The notes: generated from the sequence alone by a model not told the origin. Positions 49,132-60,894 are shown, counted from the stretch's first letter. The stretch: 64,000 nucleotides of DNA from a cyanobacterium endosymbiont of Epithemia clementina EcSB (GCF_029919255.1 NZ_CP123991.1:985110-1049109), one strand, 5' to 3'. Program-made: numbers and translations.

Positions 49132-49534
49132 AGAATTTGAATGTTAACTGCAATTGCTATCTATATTCTGTGTCTATTATAAGGGCAATACTAAAACATT
49201 GGGATAGAATAAATATTGGTGTTCTTAATCTTTTTATAGCCTTTTAGAGAATTTTTATTACAAGAAAATCAAGAAAAAGTATTATCATTTTATAGCCTAG
49301 ACAATTATTCAGCAATCTATGTGTCTTAAATATAACTATCGTATTTACCAAACCTACAATTTTAATATTTCGATGATATCTTGAGTGACTGTTTTTTGAT
49401 TTTTTTATAAAAGTATATTATCCTGCATTTAAGTCTATAATTTTCAGGATTTTAACATCCTAAGTTTTGTATGATTACTTTAGCTTTAGCTAAATTGTGT
49501 ACTCACAAAAAGCTCGTTATAAACAATTGAGAAT

Positions 49535-49855
49535 CAAGAAAAATAAGTATTGATAGCCGTCGTCACTGTTGCTTCCAAACTATGCCAAGCTGATTTTACT
49601 TTACAAGGAGTGATCTTGCATACTTTATCTAAGGCGTTTTCTGATGGTCCAGATTATAGCAAAATAAAATGTTTTTATATTTCAAGAATCTGAATTATCT
49701 GAATATAATGACTCAAATTTCTAAGTAATTAAAGTAAGTACTTCCCAAAATAACTTCAAAGAGGGTGATTGACTCAATCAATTGGGATAACGGTCAAATT
49801 ACAGCACATTATTGGACTTTAGAACTAATTGAATAGATTAAGGGGTATATCTAAA
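49535..49855 (+). pseudogene. CysQ-like 3'(2'),5'-bisphosphate nucleotidase pseudogene
   Basis: Two separated pieces of an inositol-monophosphatase-fold enzyme. IAVVTVASKLCQADFTL corresponds to the N-terminal AIxAVxxASxLCQ helix. Downstream, VIDSINWDNGQITAHYWTLE and LIE-stop-IKGYI correspond to VIDWIDxGxGxPxGRYWTLDPIDGTKGFL, the metal-binding DPIDGTKGF motif now ruined. The roughly 50 codons between are unreadable and the C-terminal half is absent. Confidence 0.65.
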
Positions 49856-50279
49856 AAATTAATATTTGATTGCCCTGGCATTACGGAGCAAAATATTTCA
49901 TTTTTAATATATAAAAAATACCTGATCTTATCAAGATATCTATTAATGTAAAGGTCAAAATACTAAGGACTTAAAAAGTATTCTCATATATCTTCAAGAG
50001 CACTTTCTAGTTAAATATTTTTAATAATTAGTTAACGATAATAAAAAATATAATAGATAATTTTTATACAGAATGATAAAAATAGGGAGAACTAAAACGT
50101 GTACTTATTAATAAGTAAGCTAGTAAAAGTTACACCCAATAAGTCCGTTAACTATCTTAATTAGATCTAAAATTAATGATAGTAAAAACGAAATAATTGA
50201 TAAGTTTATAAAAACTAATTATTATAGTATAATTATACTATATTTTTGATATAGATCATGCATATTTTATGTTCTATAT
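49856..50279. other. AT-rich spacer, nothing recognised
   Basis: About 420 bp downstream of the methyltransferase stop; very AT-rich, with no coding remnant or clear terminator. Confidence 0.5.
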
Positions 50280-51605
50280 TTAATTTTTGTTGGATTCTTT
50301 TAGTGACTTTTTATTAGTATTTTGTCGAATTCTTTTATTTATTAGACTATAATTGACTCCATAATATTGAGCTGCGCGAGACATATTAAAGCTTAGTATT
50401 TCTTCTTTACTGAGTGGATATTGAGCTATAGGTTTAATTAATTTAACATCAAGACATTTGATAATCTCTGTTGCAATTGCTTTCGCTAATAAAGGAGGAA
50501 CGGAATTACCTACCTGACGAAATCCATGCCATTTGGTAACATGAAATCTAAACCAATCAGGATAAGAATGAAGTCTTGCAGCTTCCCTCACAGTAATACA
50601 TCTAGGGGTAATAGGATGAATAGGACGGGGGGAAGTATACGCTCCTCTACTACTAGGAGTTCCTGCTCTTAAGGTATTACATAAACCATCACGATGTAAC
50701 CTCAAAAATCGACTAATAGGTTCTATTTTGCCCGGCAGAGTTTTATCAAATCTTTCCTTAGACTCAAGAGTATGTTTTGTTCTCAAACTCGATGTCAAAA
50801 GATTCTCATCATAGCTTCTTTTATAAGAAAAGTCATTGTCTAAGTCTACTAAAAGTCTTAGTTTTTTTACATAATTACTTTGCGTTCCATAATTAACAAT
50901 AGTCCAATCTCTCTTTTCAAGTTCTGGATGATTATTAACTTCAGGTAAGTCCTTGATTGCATCCCAAACAGTAGGACACTTAGGTAAACTAGATTTCTTT
51001 TTTATTGCTGATTTATGCGTAAAATTATTACTAATAGCTTGAGGATAGTTAGGTAAAGTTAATTCCTTTTGACATCCCAACAGAAAAAGTCTTTCCCTAT
51101 TTTGGGGAACTCCATAACTAGCAGCATTTAAAATTTGATAATTACTCTCTGTTTGATAGTTATTTTTACTAAATTCATTGGAAATATTTTGTAATAGTTT
51201 TTGATGTTTTCCAATAGCCATTCCTGGAACATTTTCAAGAACAAAATACTTTGGTTTCAACTCCAAAATCAATCGAACAAAATGATAAACTAATACATTT
51301 CTTTCATCTTCTAAAAGGCGTTTACCTATCAAAGAAAATCCTTGACAAGGAGGTCCACCAAATATAACATCAATGGAGCGATCACCAATTTTTGATAGTT
51401 GTCTAATTTCTAATCCAGTAATTTCTTGGATATCCCGACAAATGATTGTCCAAAACGGAAAATTATATTCATGAATAGCACAATGAATAGGATCTATTTC
51501 TACTGATGCAAGAACATCAAATCCAGCTTGTTCAAAGCCTAACGTCATTCCTCCTGCACCAGCAAATAAATCAACAGCAATTGGTCTTTTGTAATCAATT
51601 AGCAA
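50280..51605 (-). CDS. Orphan DNA (cytosine-5) methyltransferase
   Basis: A 441-residue C5-methyltransferase. Motif I DLFAGAGGMTLGFEQAG (12-28), the catalytic PPCQGFS motif IV with Cys87, ENVPG motif VI, NRERLFLLG motif VIII, an RxxHP-like RLHRDG region, and GNSVPPLLAKAIA motif X. A C-terminal extension with RAAQYYGVNYSLINKRIRQN looks like a short helix-turn-helix. The reading starts at a TTG with AAGGAG about 10 bases upstream. No restriction endonuclease is adjacent, so it is probably solitary. Cyanobacterial solitary C5 enzymes often modify CGATCG (the HIP1 core), but the target here is not known. It lies 14 bp after xthA, so the two may be co-transcribed. Confidence 0.9.
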   Translation of the reverse strand: MLIDYKRPIAVDLFAGAGGMTLGFEQAGFDVLASVEIDPIHCAIHEYNFPFWTIICRDIQEITGLEIRQLSKIGDRSIDVIFGGPPCQGFSLIGKRLLEDERNVLVYHFVRLILELKPKYFVLENVPGMAIGKHQKLLQNISNEFSKNNYQTESNYQILNAASYGVPQNRERLFLLGCQKELTLPNYPQAISNNFTHKSAIKKKSSLPKCPTVWDAIKDLPEVNNHPELEKRDWTIVNYGTQSNYVKKLRLLVDLDNDFSYKRSYDENLLTSSLRTKHTLESKERFDKTLPGKIEPISRFLRLHRDGLCNTLRAGTPSSRGAYTSPRPIHPITPRCITVREAARLHSYPDWFRFHVTKWHGFRQVGNSVPPLLAKAIATEIIKCLDVKLIKPIAQYPLSKEEILSFNMSRAAQYYGVNYSLINKRIRQNTNKKSLKESNKN

Positions 51606-51619
51606 ATTGCAATTACTCC

Positions 51620-52408
51620 TTAAAATTCAACAATAACTGGAGCATGATCGCTCGGCTTTATCAATTTTCTTGGCTCAACATCAATAGTGCAACTAAGAGC
51701 TTTTTCATAAAGTTTTTGGGTAAGATAATGGTGATCAATCCGCCATCCGCGATTGTGCTGAAATCCGCCCGCTCTATAGTCCCACCAGCTAAAATACTCG
51801 CCCTCTGATGTAAATTTTCGAAAGGCATCTTTTAATCCTAACGAAAGGATGTCTTGTAAAGCTTTCCGTTCTAATGGAGAAGACATAATATGATTTTCTT
51901 TAGACTTATAATCATAAATATCCCTATCTTCTAAGGCGATATTAAAATCTCCACAGATACATAACTTTTGATTAGACTTATTCAAAATCTCAGTTATATA
52001 TTGTTTTAGAACTTTTAACCACCGTAATTTATAATCGTATTTTTCACTTCCTACAGAAGTACCATTAGGAACATATAAATTGACAATCCTTACCTCCTCT
52101 AAGACTCCTGTAATAATTCGTTTTTGCTCATCAAACTCTTCTAATGAAAAATCTTTAATAATAGGACTAAATCCAGTGCTAACATCTTCTAGGGGTTGAC
52201 GACTAAGAATAGCCACTCCATTGTAAGCTTTTTGTCCATAAACATAAACGTGATAACCCAACTTTTCAAAAGTTCTTTTAGGAAAATCGTGATCAACCAC
52301 TTTAGTTTCTTGTAAACAAAGAGCATCCACAAAATTACTATTTAACCAGTCTATGACATGAGGTTGTCTAATACGAATTGAGTTAACATTCCAAGTAGCA
52401 ATTCTCAT
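51620..52408 (-). CDS. xthA: Exodeoxyribonuclease III
   Basis: A 262-residue AP endonuclease/exonuclease of the EEP fold. It starts MRIATWNVNSIR, with CLQETKVVD (metal Glu), YNGVAILSRQP, CGDFNIALEDRDIYD, the WWDYRAG substrate loop, GWRIDHHYLT, and the C-terminal PSDHAPVIVEF with the catalytic His. All active-site residues are present. It repairs abasic sites. It is immediately upstream of the methyltransferase, which is fitting because 5-methylcytosine deamination creates T:G mismatches handled by excision repair. Confidence 0.93.
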   Translation of the reverse strand: MRIATWNVNSIRIRQPHVIDWLNSNFVDALCLQETKVVDHDFPKRTFEKLGYHVYVYGQKAYNGVAILSRQPLEDVSTGFSPIIKDFSLEEFDEQKRIITGVLEEVRIVNLYVPNGTSVGSEKYDYKLRWLKVLKQYITEILNKSNQKLCICGDFNIALEDRDIYDYKSKENHIMSSPLERKALQDILSLGLKDAFRKFTSEGEYFSWWDYRAGGFQHNRGWRIDHHYLTQKLYEKALSCTIDVEPRKLIKPSDHAPVIVEF

Positions 52409-52691
52409 ATACTATGGTAGACTTTGTTAGTTGATAATATTGAATTTATTTTAAGCGACAGTGGTTCACAAAAAATCAAAAGTTTTCACAAATGCAAACT
52501 TTAAATTATCTGAACAGAGGTCTAAGTTCTCTATCATCTAAATCAACTAATAATTGAGACTAATAGAAAAAAAAGGAAGAAATTGACAGTTCTCATTAAT
52601 TTAGACTATGTTCGGTTCAAAAGTACAGCAATTTACAAGTAAAAACTATGAGAAGAAAAGAGCCTAGACAAATACTCTAACAAACCTTAAT

Positions 52692-53933
52692 TCAAGAAGT
52701 ATGAGCCACTGCCATATTACTTGTTAAAAGCTTAATAGCAGCTTGGTATTGTAGATCTGCATCAGTACCAATTTGTCGATAACTAATGGGGTCTTGGGGG
52801 ACGATTTCATCAGGAACAATTCCTAACTTATGAATATCTTTGTGGTTGGGAGTCTCATATTTAGCTACTGTTACCGCTAATCCTGCTCCATCAGGTAACT
52901 CGAATAAAGACTGAATCAAGCCTTTGCCAAAAGTTTTTTCGCCGACCAATATACCTCGACTATTATCTTGTAGTGCCCCTGCTAAAATCTCACTAGCACT
53001 GGCGGTTCTTTCGTTCACTAGTACTGCTAAAGGAGCTTCTGTCAACGCGGCACCAAAGGCAGAAAAACTATCTTGGATCCCTTGACGATTAACCGTATGA
53101 ACTATAGTACCGTTATTCAACCAAAGACGAGCAACTTCAATCCCTGCTTGTAACAATCCCCCTGGGTTATTTCGTAAATCCAAAATATAAGCCTTAGTTC
53201 CTTTTTGTTCTAAATTAGCCACTGCATCAGCAACATCTTGGGCTGCATTAGCACTAAATTGATTAATGCGAACATAACCAATAGGAATACTTTGGGTTTG
53301 ATTATCAAGCTCAGCAAATACGGGACTTAGGGAAATATGAGCTCGTATAATGTTAATTTGACGAATGACTTTTTCATCTTGATAAGGTTTAATGGTTAAA
53401 GAGACTTGTGTTCCACTCGACCCACGCATTTTGGTAGCTGCTTCATCGAGAGTTAAAGTGGCGGTGTCTACTCCGTCAATTTTTAAGATGCGATCACGTG
53501 CTTTAATACCAGCGGACTCAGCTGGTGAGTCTGTTAAGGGGGCAACTACTTCCAAATTGCCCGTCTCGGGATTAATATTGATCTGTAAACCTACTCCTGA
53601 TAACTCTCCAGCCGTACTCACTTGTAAGTTATGATATTGTTCTGGTCGTAGAAGTCGAGTAAAAGGTTCATCAAGAGTAGCCAACATTTCGTCAATGGTG
53701 TCGTAAGTTTCTTCACGATTATGAAGATTTCGTTGCAGAAACTCTTGACGTAGTAACCACCAATTTTGGTTATTAAATGAATTATCTATGTAGGCTTGAT
53801 TAACCAATCGCCAAGACTGAAGTAAGAGTTTTTGATCTTGTGTAAACGCTAAAGCAATTGGAGTCCCAACGAAGCAATTGAGTAAAAGGGAACAAATAAT
53901 CAAGATAGTAACCCAAAACGCACTTTTTTTCAT
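52692..53933 (-). CDS. ctpA: Carboxyl-terminal processing protease CtpA
   Basis: A 413-residue S41 protease from the ATG at 53933 (MKKSAFWVT). This start gives a clean signal peptide ending near TPIALAF; an in-frame ATG at 53984 would add 17 residues. The PDZ domain (about 105-185) has ELSGVGLQI and GIKARDRILKIDG. The catalytic Ser/Lys dyad is in ERTASASEI (Ser312) and GEKTFGKG (Lys337), with LDLRNNPGG between them. In cyanobacteria CtpA cleaves the C-terminal extension of the photosystem II D1 protein in the lumen. It is intact here although photosynthesis is being lost, so it may have other periplasmic substrates. Confidence 0.92.
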   Translation of the reverse strand: MKKSAFWVTILIICSLLLNCFVGTPIALAFTQDQKLLLQSWRLVNQAYIDNSFNNQNWWLLRQEFLQRNLHNREETYDTIDEMLATLDEPFTRLLRPEQYHNLQVSTAGELSGVGLQININPETGNLEVVAPLTDSPAESAGIKARDRILKIDGVDTATLTLDEAATKMRGSSGTQVSLTIKPYQDEKVIRQINIIRAHISLSPVFAELDNQTQSIPIGYVRINQFSANAAQDVADAVANLEQKGTKAYILDLRNNPGGLLQAGIEVARLWLNNGTIVHTVNRQGIQDSFSAFGAALTEAPLAVLVNERTASASEILAGALQDNSRGILVGEKTFGKGLIQSLFELPDGAGLAVTVAKYETPNHKDIHKLGIVPDEIVPQDPISYRQIGTDADLQYQAAIKLLTSNMAVAHTS

Positions 53934-55655
53934 GAGAAAGGTAGATAATTGATGTTTGGTCTTCTGTAAAAAAAAGGGACTCATGGCAGAAGTCAGAAAT
54001 AATAAGTCAGAAGTAAAATTTCTTTGCTGGGTTAGGTTTGAAAAAAAAGTTTTATCAATCCCTATACTTCTAATGCTATGGTCTCACTGTGTCGAAAATT
54101 TTAGCAAAAATTTTACTAAAAACTTCTACTTTAGTTTGACCCAGAAATCTAACTGATAGGTTTTGTAACATAAATAGGAATAGTTATTCAAGCAACCGAA
54201 GTTGCTTTTGCCATCATGCACAGAAGTACTGCTAACAATGAAACGCAAGGGCCAATCACCACATGAGTGGACCATCACAGGGTAAAGCGAAGTGTTTGAC
54301 TGAATCTCTCTTTGTAGCACAATCTAACAGGAAGTAATTAAATTGTTATTATGCTCTTGCTGCCTCTTTTCGAAAGTTAAAGCAATAAAGACTTTTCAAA
54401 CTGATAATGAGGCTTATACAGCTACTTCAGCTTGATTTCCATGGTTTTTAGAAAAACAATCAGTAAGATTAGTTTTTGAGGTGAATTAAAAACTGATCCT
54501 ACTGATTGTTTGGAAAACTCATCGATGATGGAAAACCGTCTTTAGCCTAAAAAGCAGAAAAGGAGCAAAAGTTCGCTCAAGTCTTGGATGTAAAATCATA
54601 CAATGGGTCTCAATCAATGAAGCGATTAATTTAGGAACCGATAAAAAAATAATTGGCTGGTTTTACTACTGCTGTTATTACAGGCTATCCAATTTAAAAC
54701 TACCATATTCCCCTTTGAGAGGGGAACAGGCAAGGAGCAAGAGCAAAAATTTGAGTTGACATTAAAATCTGTTGAAACCATTTCGTTTCTTCTCTTCTTT
54801 CAATCAATAGGTTAAATCCAAGTTCACATACTTTTCGGCATTACCTGTTGCCTTAAATAGCAATGGAAGTTTTAGAAAAATAGGAAAGAACTTATAAAAC
54901 TTTTCTCCTCACTTTTAGCTAAGAAAACGCAATTATCTATAGATTCTGTTCAGTTTAACCAAACATAGTTAGAAAGATTAGCTCATACATTTTTAGGAAA
55001 AAAATATATGATTTATATAAAAAAATAAATATTGAGGATATTGTTTGTACTTGTTGGTATTACCTTAGATTTTATAATTTTATTTATCTTTTCAAGATTT
55101 AGCTTTAAAAATAACGTTTTTACTTTGGTACTAAATTTATTTTTTTATGAGAAAATAAACTATTAATGACTTATATTTAATTTCTTTAAAACCACTTTTG
55201 CTCTAGTTATTAAAGTTTAAAAAATAGAAATATTTATTATTTTTTCTATTAGAACTTATCTCGAATGGTCTAAGTTTAAGAACAAAATATAAAAAATACA
55301 AGTTAAATTACTTATACTAGAAAATTTAAATCTAACTAAAAGTGTTATTTTTACTTTTATGATGCTAATTAGTTCATAAAAAAATAAATTTAATTGATTT
55401 AGCTCTTCCAGACTAGCTGTAACAAAATGAGAGTTTCAAAAGTTAAGTTATTAATTACTCAGCTAGGATGCTTCAGTCTAGAAGAGCTATTAGTTTAATA
55501 ATATACTCCCTAAAATTTTTGATTACCTATTTTTTATTCTCTTCTCTAAAACTTAGAAATTTAGTAAAAATAAAATTTTTCTACGTTCACTTTGTTGAGA
55601 GTTTTAAGAAAAAATGTCATACTGAATGAGTCTTAACCACTCCCCATGAAAAATT
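53934..55655. other. 1.7-kb decayed spacer with transposase debris
   Basis: Contains an IS630 C-terminal scrap (54611-54696) and otherwise unassigned DNA. The minus-strand ORF 54126-54320 reads VHSCGDWPLRFIVSSTSVHDG and is not recognised. No intact gene. Confidence 0.4.
54611..54696 (+). mobile_element. IS630-family transposase remnant (C-terminal tip)
   Basis: SINEAINLGTDKKIIGWFYYCCYYRLSN matches the typical end of IS630/Tc1-mariner transposases (..AITDxDIIGWFxHCCYxxS). The nucleotides are also clearly similar to the end of the IS630 remnant at 62.7 kb. No other part of the element is readable upstream, and no terminal repeats were found. Confidence 0.6.
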
Positions 55656-57380
55656 TTGGACAAAACCACTTTTAACTTTATCAGCCATAATATCTCTCTT
55701 TTTCGAAAAAAACTAAGATTCTATCATTGGCAAAAGTCCGTTATTTGGTTATTGTTAACAGGGCTTATATTACGTTTAATAATTGCTTGCTGGCTGTTTC
55801 CTGGTTATGATGAAGGTTACTATTATCTCTACACTCGCCATTTAGATTGGAGTTATTTTGATCATCCGCTATTAGTTGCTCTAACGACGAATTTTGGTAT
55901 TTGGATCACTGGTATCACTTCCCTTTTGACTCTACGTTTGGGAACAGTAATTTTATATACAGGAAGTTTATGGTTACTATATTTAACTAGTGCTAGACTA
56001 TTCGATCATCAAACGGCTAAATTAACCTTAGTAATCGCCTCAGTAGTTCCTATTTTTAATGTAGGGTTTGGGGTAATTACTCTTCCTGATAGTCCTTTAA
56101 TCTTTTTTTGGACTGCAAGTTTATATTGTGCAGCTATTGAGTTTTTCCCCAATTCTAATCAAAATTTCTATCCTACTTATCGCCTCGCTATTTTAGGAAT
56201 TCTTGTTGGATTAACTTGTTTGGGTAAGTATCATGGATTTATATTAGGGTTAGGATTAATTGGATTTTGTTTAACCAGTCCTCCCCATCGCCGCGTCTTC
56301 CTATCTCGTTGGACAGGATTAGGAATCCTATTATATATATTAACTTTATTTCCCCTCTGGTTTTGGAATTTAAACCATGATTGGATTTCATTTCGTTTTC
56401 AATTATTTAATCGCTTTGAACCTCCTCCAGAAGGACAGATATCATCGTCAGGATTTAGTTTATTAAATGCATTTAATGTTTTTCTAACGGGACTTAGTTT
56501 ACTATTTCCTACTATTGGTATTCCTTTATGGTGGGTTGTTTTGAAGTCAAGTTTATCTCAGTTTATGAGATTATTTAATAATAAAATACCTAGAGGGTTT
56601 AAAAAATTAAAACAGACATTCAGCGAATATAACTTAGTTCAAAAACAATTATTTATTCTGTGGGTTTCTCTTCCCTTAATGCTAGGATTTACTTTGCTTG
56701 GCGGTAAACAGCAAATTCTTGTTACTTGGCCAATTCCAGGATTTTGGAGTGCAACTTTATTATTAGGATTTTATGGTATTCAATGGAAACAGCAGTCATC
56801 TAATTTAATTCGATGGTGGATTAGAGGAACAGGGATAATAACTACTGTTATTTTACTTCTATTACTACTTCATACAACAACTGGAACTTTTTATAAATCT
56901 AGTCAATATTCCCCTTTTGGGATTTTTCTAACTCCTCAAAATGATCCTGCTAAGGAACTAATTGATATTAAACAATTGCGAAAAGTTTTTGCACAATCTT
57001 CAGAACTTATGAATGCTTTAGATGAAACAACTTTTATTTTTACTAATGCATATTACTTGGCTGGATTAATCGATTTAGCTTTGCGACCTTTAAAAGATAT
57101 TCCTGTGACTTGTTTTAGTTATGATATGCGAGGATTTTTTTTCTGGTATGAAACTAATCAATGGGTTGGAAAAGATGGACTTTATATTACTTTAGAACAA
57201 TTCAATAAGATGCCTCATTTAAAAAATGATTTTAGTCGTTATTTTGAAGAGTTCCAAGAAATTGGTACTGTTCCTATTCGTTTAGGAGGGATGGTGGTTA
57301 ATGTGTTTCATGTTTATAAAGCGAAAACTTTTCTTAAACCCTATTCTCCAGAAGAATCTTTCTTATTTTATAAAAATTAG
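55656..57380 (+). CDS. GT39/ArnT-like polytopic glycosyltransferase
   Basis: A 574-residue membrane protein of the dolichyl-phosphate-mannose protein mannosyltransferase/ArnT fold. The first periplasmic loop carries the conserved acidic pair in YDEGYYYLYTRHLDW and YFDHPLLVAL (about 50-75). LPDSPLIFFW (the second acidic motif, about 148-157), GLTCLGKYHGFILGLGL, and about 10 hydrophobic segments up to residue 420 follow, then a soluble C-terminal domain. It would move a sugar from a lipid-phosphate donor onto a lipid or protein at the outer face of the inner membrane. The only in-frame start candidate is a TTG at 55656 with a weak ribosome-binding site. Confidence 0.85.
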   Translation: MDKTTFNFISHNISLFRKKLRFYHWQKSVIWLLLTGLILRLIIACWLFPGYDEGYYYLYTRHLDWSYFDHPLLVALTTNFGIWITGITSLLTLRLGTVILYTGSLWLLYLTSARLFDHQTAKLTLVIASVVPIFNVGFGVITLPDSPLIFFWTASLYCAAIEFFPNSNQNFYPTYRLAILGILVGLTCLGKYHGFILGLGLIGFCLTSPPHRRVFLSRWTGLGILLYILTLFPLWFWNLNHDWISFRFQLFNRFEPPPEGQISSSGFSLLNAFNVFLTGLSLLFPTIGIPLWWVVLKSSLSQFMRLFNNKIPRGFKKLKQTFSEYNLVQKQLFILWVSLPLMLGFTLLGGKQQILVTWPIPGFWSATLLLGFYGIQWKQQSSNLIRWWIRGTGIITTVILLLLLLHTTTGTFYKSSQYSPFGIFLTPQNDPAKELIDIKQLRKVFAQSSELMNALDETTFIFTNAYYLAGLIDLALRPLKDIPVTCFSYDMRGFFFWYETNQWVGKDGLYITLEQFNKMPHLKNDFSRYFEEFQEIGTVPIRLGGMVVNVFHVYKAKTFLKPYSPEESFLFYKN

Positions 57381-58295
57381 TAGCTGTTATTCTAAATAAC
57401 ATGATTGATATTTATTAATTTCTTTAAAAAGATGTTAGTCTAAAAAATTAGATATTTTTTTAAAAAAAAAGAAAAATTAAAGTTATTTTCATAAATTAAA
57501 GTGCAAAAACTCTACATAATTGACTTGAATTGTTACTTATATATAGTTTATATCTTACTTAAGAAAGGAAAAATATCTAAATTAGAGCTTAAAAACTTAA
57601 TTAAACCCATAAAAAAGATGCGTTGTAGTTTAAATATCCTTTTAACTACGAATTTAATAATATTACTTATGAACTTCTAAATATAAATATCAAGTATTGA
57701 AGCGTTCTAACAGTTTGCTTTCCTCTATTTAATAACACCGCAAACTAATTTAAAAAGTCTTTGGAAAAAATATTAGTCTTGCTCAGGATGTAAAGGAGTT
57801 TACTCCTGATAAAACCAGATTAGAAATGACAATTTTTCTTCAAAACTATCTTCTTCTAAAAGAAGATATCATTAATTATGATTATTTATTTCACTAGTTA
57901 AGCAAATTTAAAGTAAATAATTTATATTTAAAATTGTATTTACAGTTTTTTAAAAAAAATGAAGTTATCTATTAAAATTAATAACATTTGCTCTAGAATA
58001 TCTAGGTATTTTCAGTTCTTATCAAATAAGATAAAATTAATACAATTTTTTTAAAAATCTGTTGAATAGGGTTTAAACCTTATAAAAAAATACTCTAAAA
58101 CTTAGAATAATAAACCGACAATAAGAAATCATTAGATGGAATATTTGTTAAAAAAATATTTATTTATTTGTAACAATTAAGTAATTAATTTATCTATTTT
58201 TTATAAAAAGTAATCAATAAAAATAAGTTTTATTTTTTAAAATATTTAATTTAATATTAAATAGTATTTAATATTAAATAAATTAGCTTGCAATA

Positions 58296-58328
58296 AACTT
58301 AATTAATAATTTAATTATTAATTAAGTT
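58296..58328. repeat. 16-bp palindrome overlapping a coding remnant
   Basis: Arms 58296-58311 (AACTTAATTAATAATT) and 58313-58328 around one base. The right arm contains the last codons and stop of the minus-strand remnant. A similar AT palindrome (TTTAATATTAAATA) lies at about 58252-58280. The sequence is only A/T-rich, so significance is moderate. Confidence 0.6.
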
Positions 58329-58670
58329 ATATTCCTGTAATATTTTTTGTCCTGAGACAGAATATTTATAAATTTGGGGATTGCTTCTTTTAAGATTTTC
58401 TAGTTTTTTTTGAATCTTCTCTAAAAGAGATTGAGCTTTTTTAAAAATTTACTATTAAATCCAAGATTTAAATTGTGTTTATGTCATAAGATTAATTTTT
58501 AATTCTAATAAGTTTTTCTGGTTGACAATTAATCCTACAGAAAATTGAAACATTATTTGAGCTAGAAAATAATCTATTATAATATCAATATTATTGTCAG
58601 CTTTTCTTTTACCGACTAGATTAAAAACTTTTAAATTTAATGCACTGTATTTATAAGCAATACTTGACAT
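58311..58670 (-). pseudogene. Unidentified helical protein remnant
   Basis: The minus strand has 63 open codons (MSSIAYKYSALNLKVFNLVG, then KRKADNNIDIIIDYFLAQIM and FSVGLIVNQKNLLELKINL) ending in a stop. A shifted frame follows with 46 more (KKAQSLLEKIQKKLENLKRSN, PQIYKYSVSGQKILQEYN) to a TAA at 58311-58313. Together they look like one protein of about 120 residues split by a frameshift. I do not recognise the family. Confidence 0.35.
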
Positions 58671-58763
58671 TTTCTACATTTTAATTTTTTAGTAAAATTT
58701 TTATTTTTTAATTTTTATAAAATTTATACAAAAAAATAAGTTAAATTAATCTCTAAGTCAAGG

Positions 58764-58809
58764 ATATATTTAATTGATTATTTTTAAAGAAATAATCAAT
58801 TAAATATAT
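58764..58809. repeat. 20-bp perfect palindrome
   Basis: Arms 58764-58783 and 58790-58809 are perfectly complementary around a 6-nt loop (TTAAAG). The nearest intact gene starts 500 bp away. Confidence 0.85.
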
Positions 58810-59318
58810 TTCTCAATAAATTTTTGATAAACTCTGTAAATAAAAACTCTAATTATTATTATCAATATGATATGAGGTAAAAGTTTACGAAAGTAACTGA
58901 TATAATTTTGTTTTGTAAGTACTTAATTTTTGCGACTGTTTTGTTATTTTTTTATTGATTGCTTATACCTATTTATTTGAAAACCCTATATTCCAATTTA
59001 AGTTAACAAGGTAAGTCGGTATTAATTTCTATAAAAAAATAAAGTTTTTACTGTTGAAAATTGCTATTTCAGACAATTATTAACCTCATCTTATTTTGAG
59101 TTAGTCATTGAGAATAAGAACCATGTATTTAAATCTTATTGAACTCACGTTTATTTAAATGAACTATTTGGATTAGATATTTCCGTTCTTATTTTGTTCA
59201 GTTTCCCATTTATAGATTCATTTTTAATGAAAATTTCAAAATTTTTAAAAAATGTAACGAAATGAAAAGTACAATAAAAATAATTATAAACACACCTATC
59301 AAGACGAGAAGATTATAG

Positions 59319-60713
<1,395 letters not shown>

Positions 60714-60728
60714 TCTAAGCAACTTAAA

Positions 60729-60771
60729 AAAATAGTCTTTAGTTTAATTCATTTAAACTAAAGACTATTTT
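60729..60771 (+). terminator. 19-bp perfect hairpin after crtP
   Basis: Arms 60729-60747 and 60753-60771 are perfectly complementary around a 5-nt loop, starting 15 bp after the crtP stop. The 3' arm ends ACTATTTT, so there is a weak T-tract. It may separate crtP from crtB; it also fits the set of long palindromes. Confidence 0.65.
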
Positions 60772-60894
60772 AGTAACTTAAACTAATGACGAAAAGATCA
60801 TTAGAATGCGACAATGAATGCTAAATATCTAACGGTCAACCATTAGGTAAAGTCACTTTTTCTCCTCTATAAACAATCATTCTGCTTGTGCTGA

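Larger units (their letters stand above)
57381..59318. other. 1.9-kb AT-rich spacer with palindromes
   Basis: No intact gene. A plus-strand stretch at 57768-57896 (SLAQDVKEFTPDKTRLEMTI then FLQNYLLLKEDIINYDYLF-H-stop) looks protein-like. The minus remnant at 58311-58670 is listed separately. Several palindromes lie between 58240 and 58809. Confidence 0.4.

Noticed and set aside
50280-51605. Restriction-modification system
   Set aside because: No endonuclease-like gene adjacent; neighbours are xthA and non-coding DNA.
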